Assembly (NCBI GenBank): GCA_017413145.1
Contig: JAFPUX010000435.1
Location: 1-6,388, forward strand
Origin: Kiritimatiellia bacterium
GTDB lineage: Bacteria > Verrucomicrobiota > Kiritimatiellia > RFP12 > UBA3636
Direction of reading: 5' to 3'
Length of the DNA: 6,388 bases
In this document: positions 6,248 through 6,388 of the stretch, one piece after another
How positions within the stretch are numbered: the first letter of the stretch is position 1
Layout: every line of letters starts with the position of its first letter
Position numbers and translations under genes: made by a program
Notes under the pieces: model-generated
What the model was told of the DNA's origin: nothing
What the model saw: only the letters and a program-made list of their open reading frames with translations
The model's database searches: none

Positions 6248-6388
6248 CCGTTGCGCGCCATTCGGCCCCGCTCATCCATTGGGGGGCCTGCGCAGCCCGC
6301 GGCCAAACGGCCGGGTTCTTTGAAAAGGAAACCGCTTTTTCGGGCGATCGCCCTTGCCGGTCCGGCCGTTTTCGGCCGGGCGCGGAAG
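6248..6388 (+). other. Hairpin-rich leader or start of a noncoding RNA (partial)
   Basis: After the promoter the sequence has no ATG or GTG up to the window end. It holds successive hairpins: TGCGC (6252-6256)/GCGCA (6290-6294) enclosing GGCCCC (6264-6269)/GGGGCC (6283-6288); CGGCC (6300-6304)/GGCCG (6309-6313) with an AAAC loop; the palindrome GGGCGATCGCCC (6342-6353); and CCGGCCG (6362-6368)/CGGCCGG (6373-6379) with a TTTT loop. A single-stranded TTCTTTGAAAAGGAAA lies at 6316-6331. It may be a long mRNA leader, the leader of an RNA operon (TTCTTTGAAA resembles sequences often seen upstream of rRNA genes, weak evidence), or an unknown RNA. A weak reading frame from TTG 6320 begins MKRKPLFRAIALAG, vaguely signal-like, and runs off the edge. 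Confidence 0.4.

Noticed and set aside
2970..6275. 1101-codon open frame on the - strand across the ankyrin gene
   Set aside because: A GC-rich shadow of the + strand gene: its translation is low-complexity Val/Arg/Gly/Asp-rich without a domain or ribosome binding site, and it reaches into the divergent promoter region.
5910..6323. Two overlapping + strand frames (from 5910 and 5959) over the small gene
   Set aside because: Both translate to Arg/Ser/Gly-rich sequence and run through the inverted repeat and the promoter; the ATA frame has the signal peptide and the codon bias.
6320..6388. Partial gene from TTG at 6320 (MKRKPLFRAIALAG...)
   Set aside because: Vaguely signal-like, but the AAGGA lies inside the frame instead of upstream, the hydrophobic stretch is short and Arg-interrupted, and the segment is dominated by hairpins.
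1..6388. Known defence system, mobile element, CRISPR array or tRNA
   Set aside because: No transposase, integrase, nuclease, spaced direct repeats, target-site duplications or cloverleaf were seen.

Overview
The window is GC-rich DNA, apparently from a diderm (Gram-negative) bacterium: it encodes a protein with a Sec signal peptide, a lipoprotein with an Ala at +2 after the lipidated Cys, and a further small secreted protein. The three promoter-like sites share an extended -10 (TGn followed by TAGAAT, TAAACT or TAGATT). Together with large secreted TPR and ankyrin proteins, this would fit the PVC group (for example a Kiritimatiellota or Verrucomicrobiota member). That placement is an inference, because no rRNA or phylogenetic marker other than peptide deformylase is present.

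Layout. (1) Positions 1-588: a hairpin, then def (peptide deformylase) on the + strand with all three catalytic motifs. (2) Positions 589-687: a convergent intergenic gap with a small hairpin and a long GC-rich hairpin, probably a shared terminator. (3) Positions 688-2958, - strand: a 756-residue exported protein made almost wholly of TPR repeats. (4) Positions 2959-3125: a compact divergent promoter region whose two -35 elements lie 19 bases apart; the TPR mRNA looks leaderless, while the + strand mRNA has a leader of about 75 bases with two hairpins. (5) Positions 3126-5876, + strand: a 916-residue lipoprotein with an unfamiliar alpha-helical repeat region followed by an ankyrin array. (6) Positions 5897-6127: a small secreted, Lys/Glu-rich protein, 20 bases after the ankyrin gene. 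It has a strong ribosome binding site in the loop of a hairpin, but its only plausible start codon is ATA. (7) Positions 6128-6388: an inverted repeat with two TTTYGCRAAA arms, a strong promoter, and about 140 bases of hairpin-rich sequence with no ATG or GTG, cut by the window edge.

How they may work together: the TPR protein and the ankyrin lipoprotein are divergently transcribed, and both are predicted envelope scaffolds built from protein-binding repeats. The small charged secreted protein appears to share the ankyrin transcript. A shared envelope role is plausible but not shown. def looks like an unrelated housekeeping neighbour. I see no mobile element, CRISPR array, tRNA or recognised defence system. 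The least conventional features are the ATA-start gene with its hairpin-displayed SD, the unassigned repeats in the lipoprotein, and the operator-like repeat with the structured leader at the right end.
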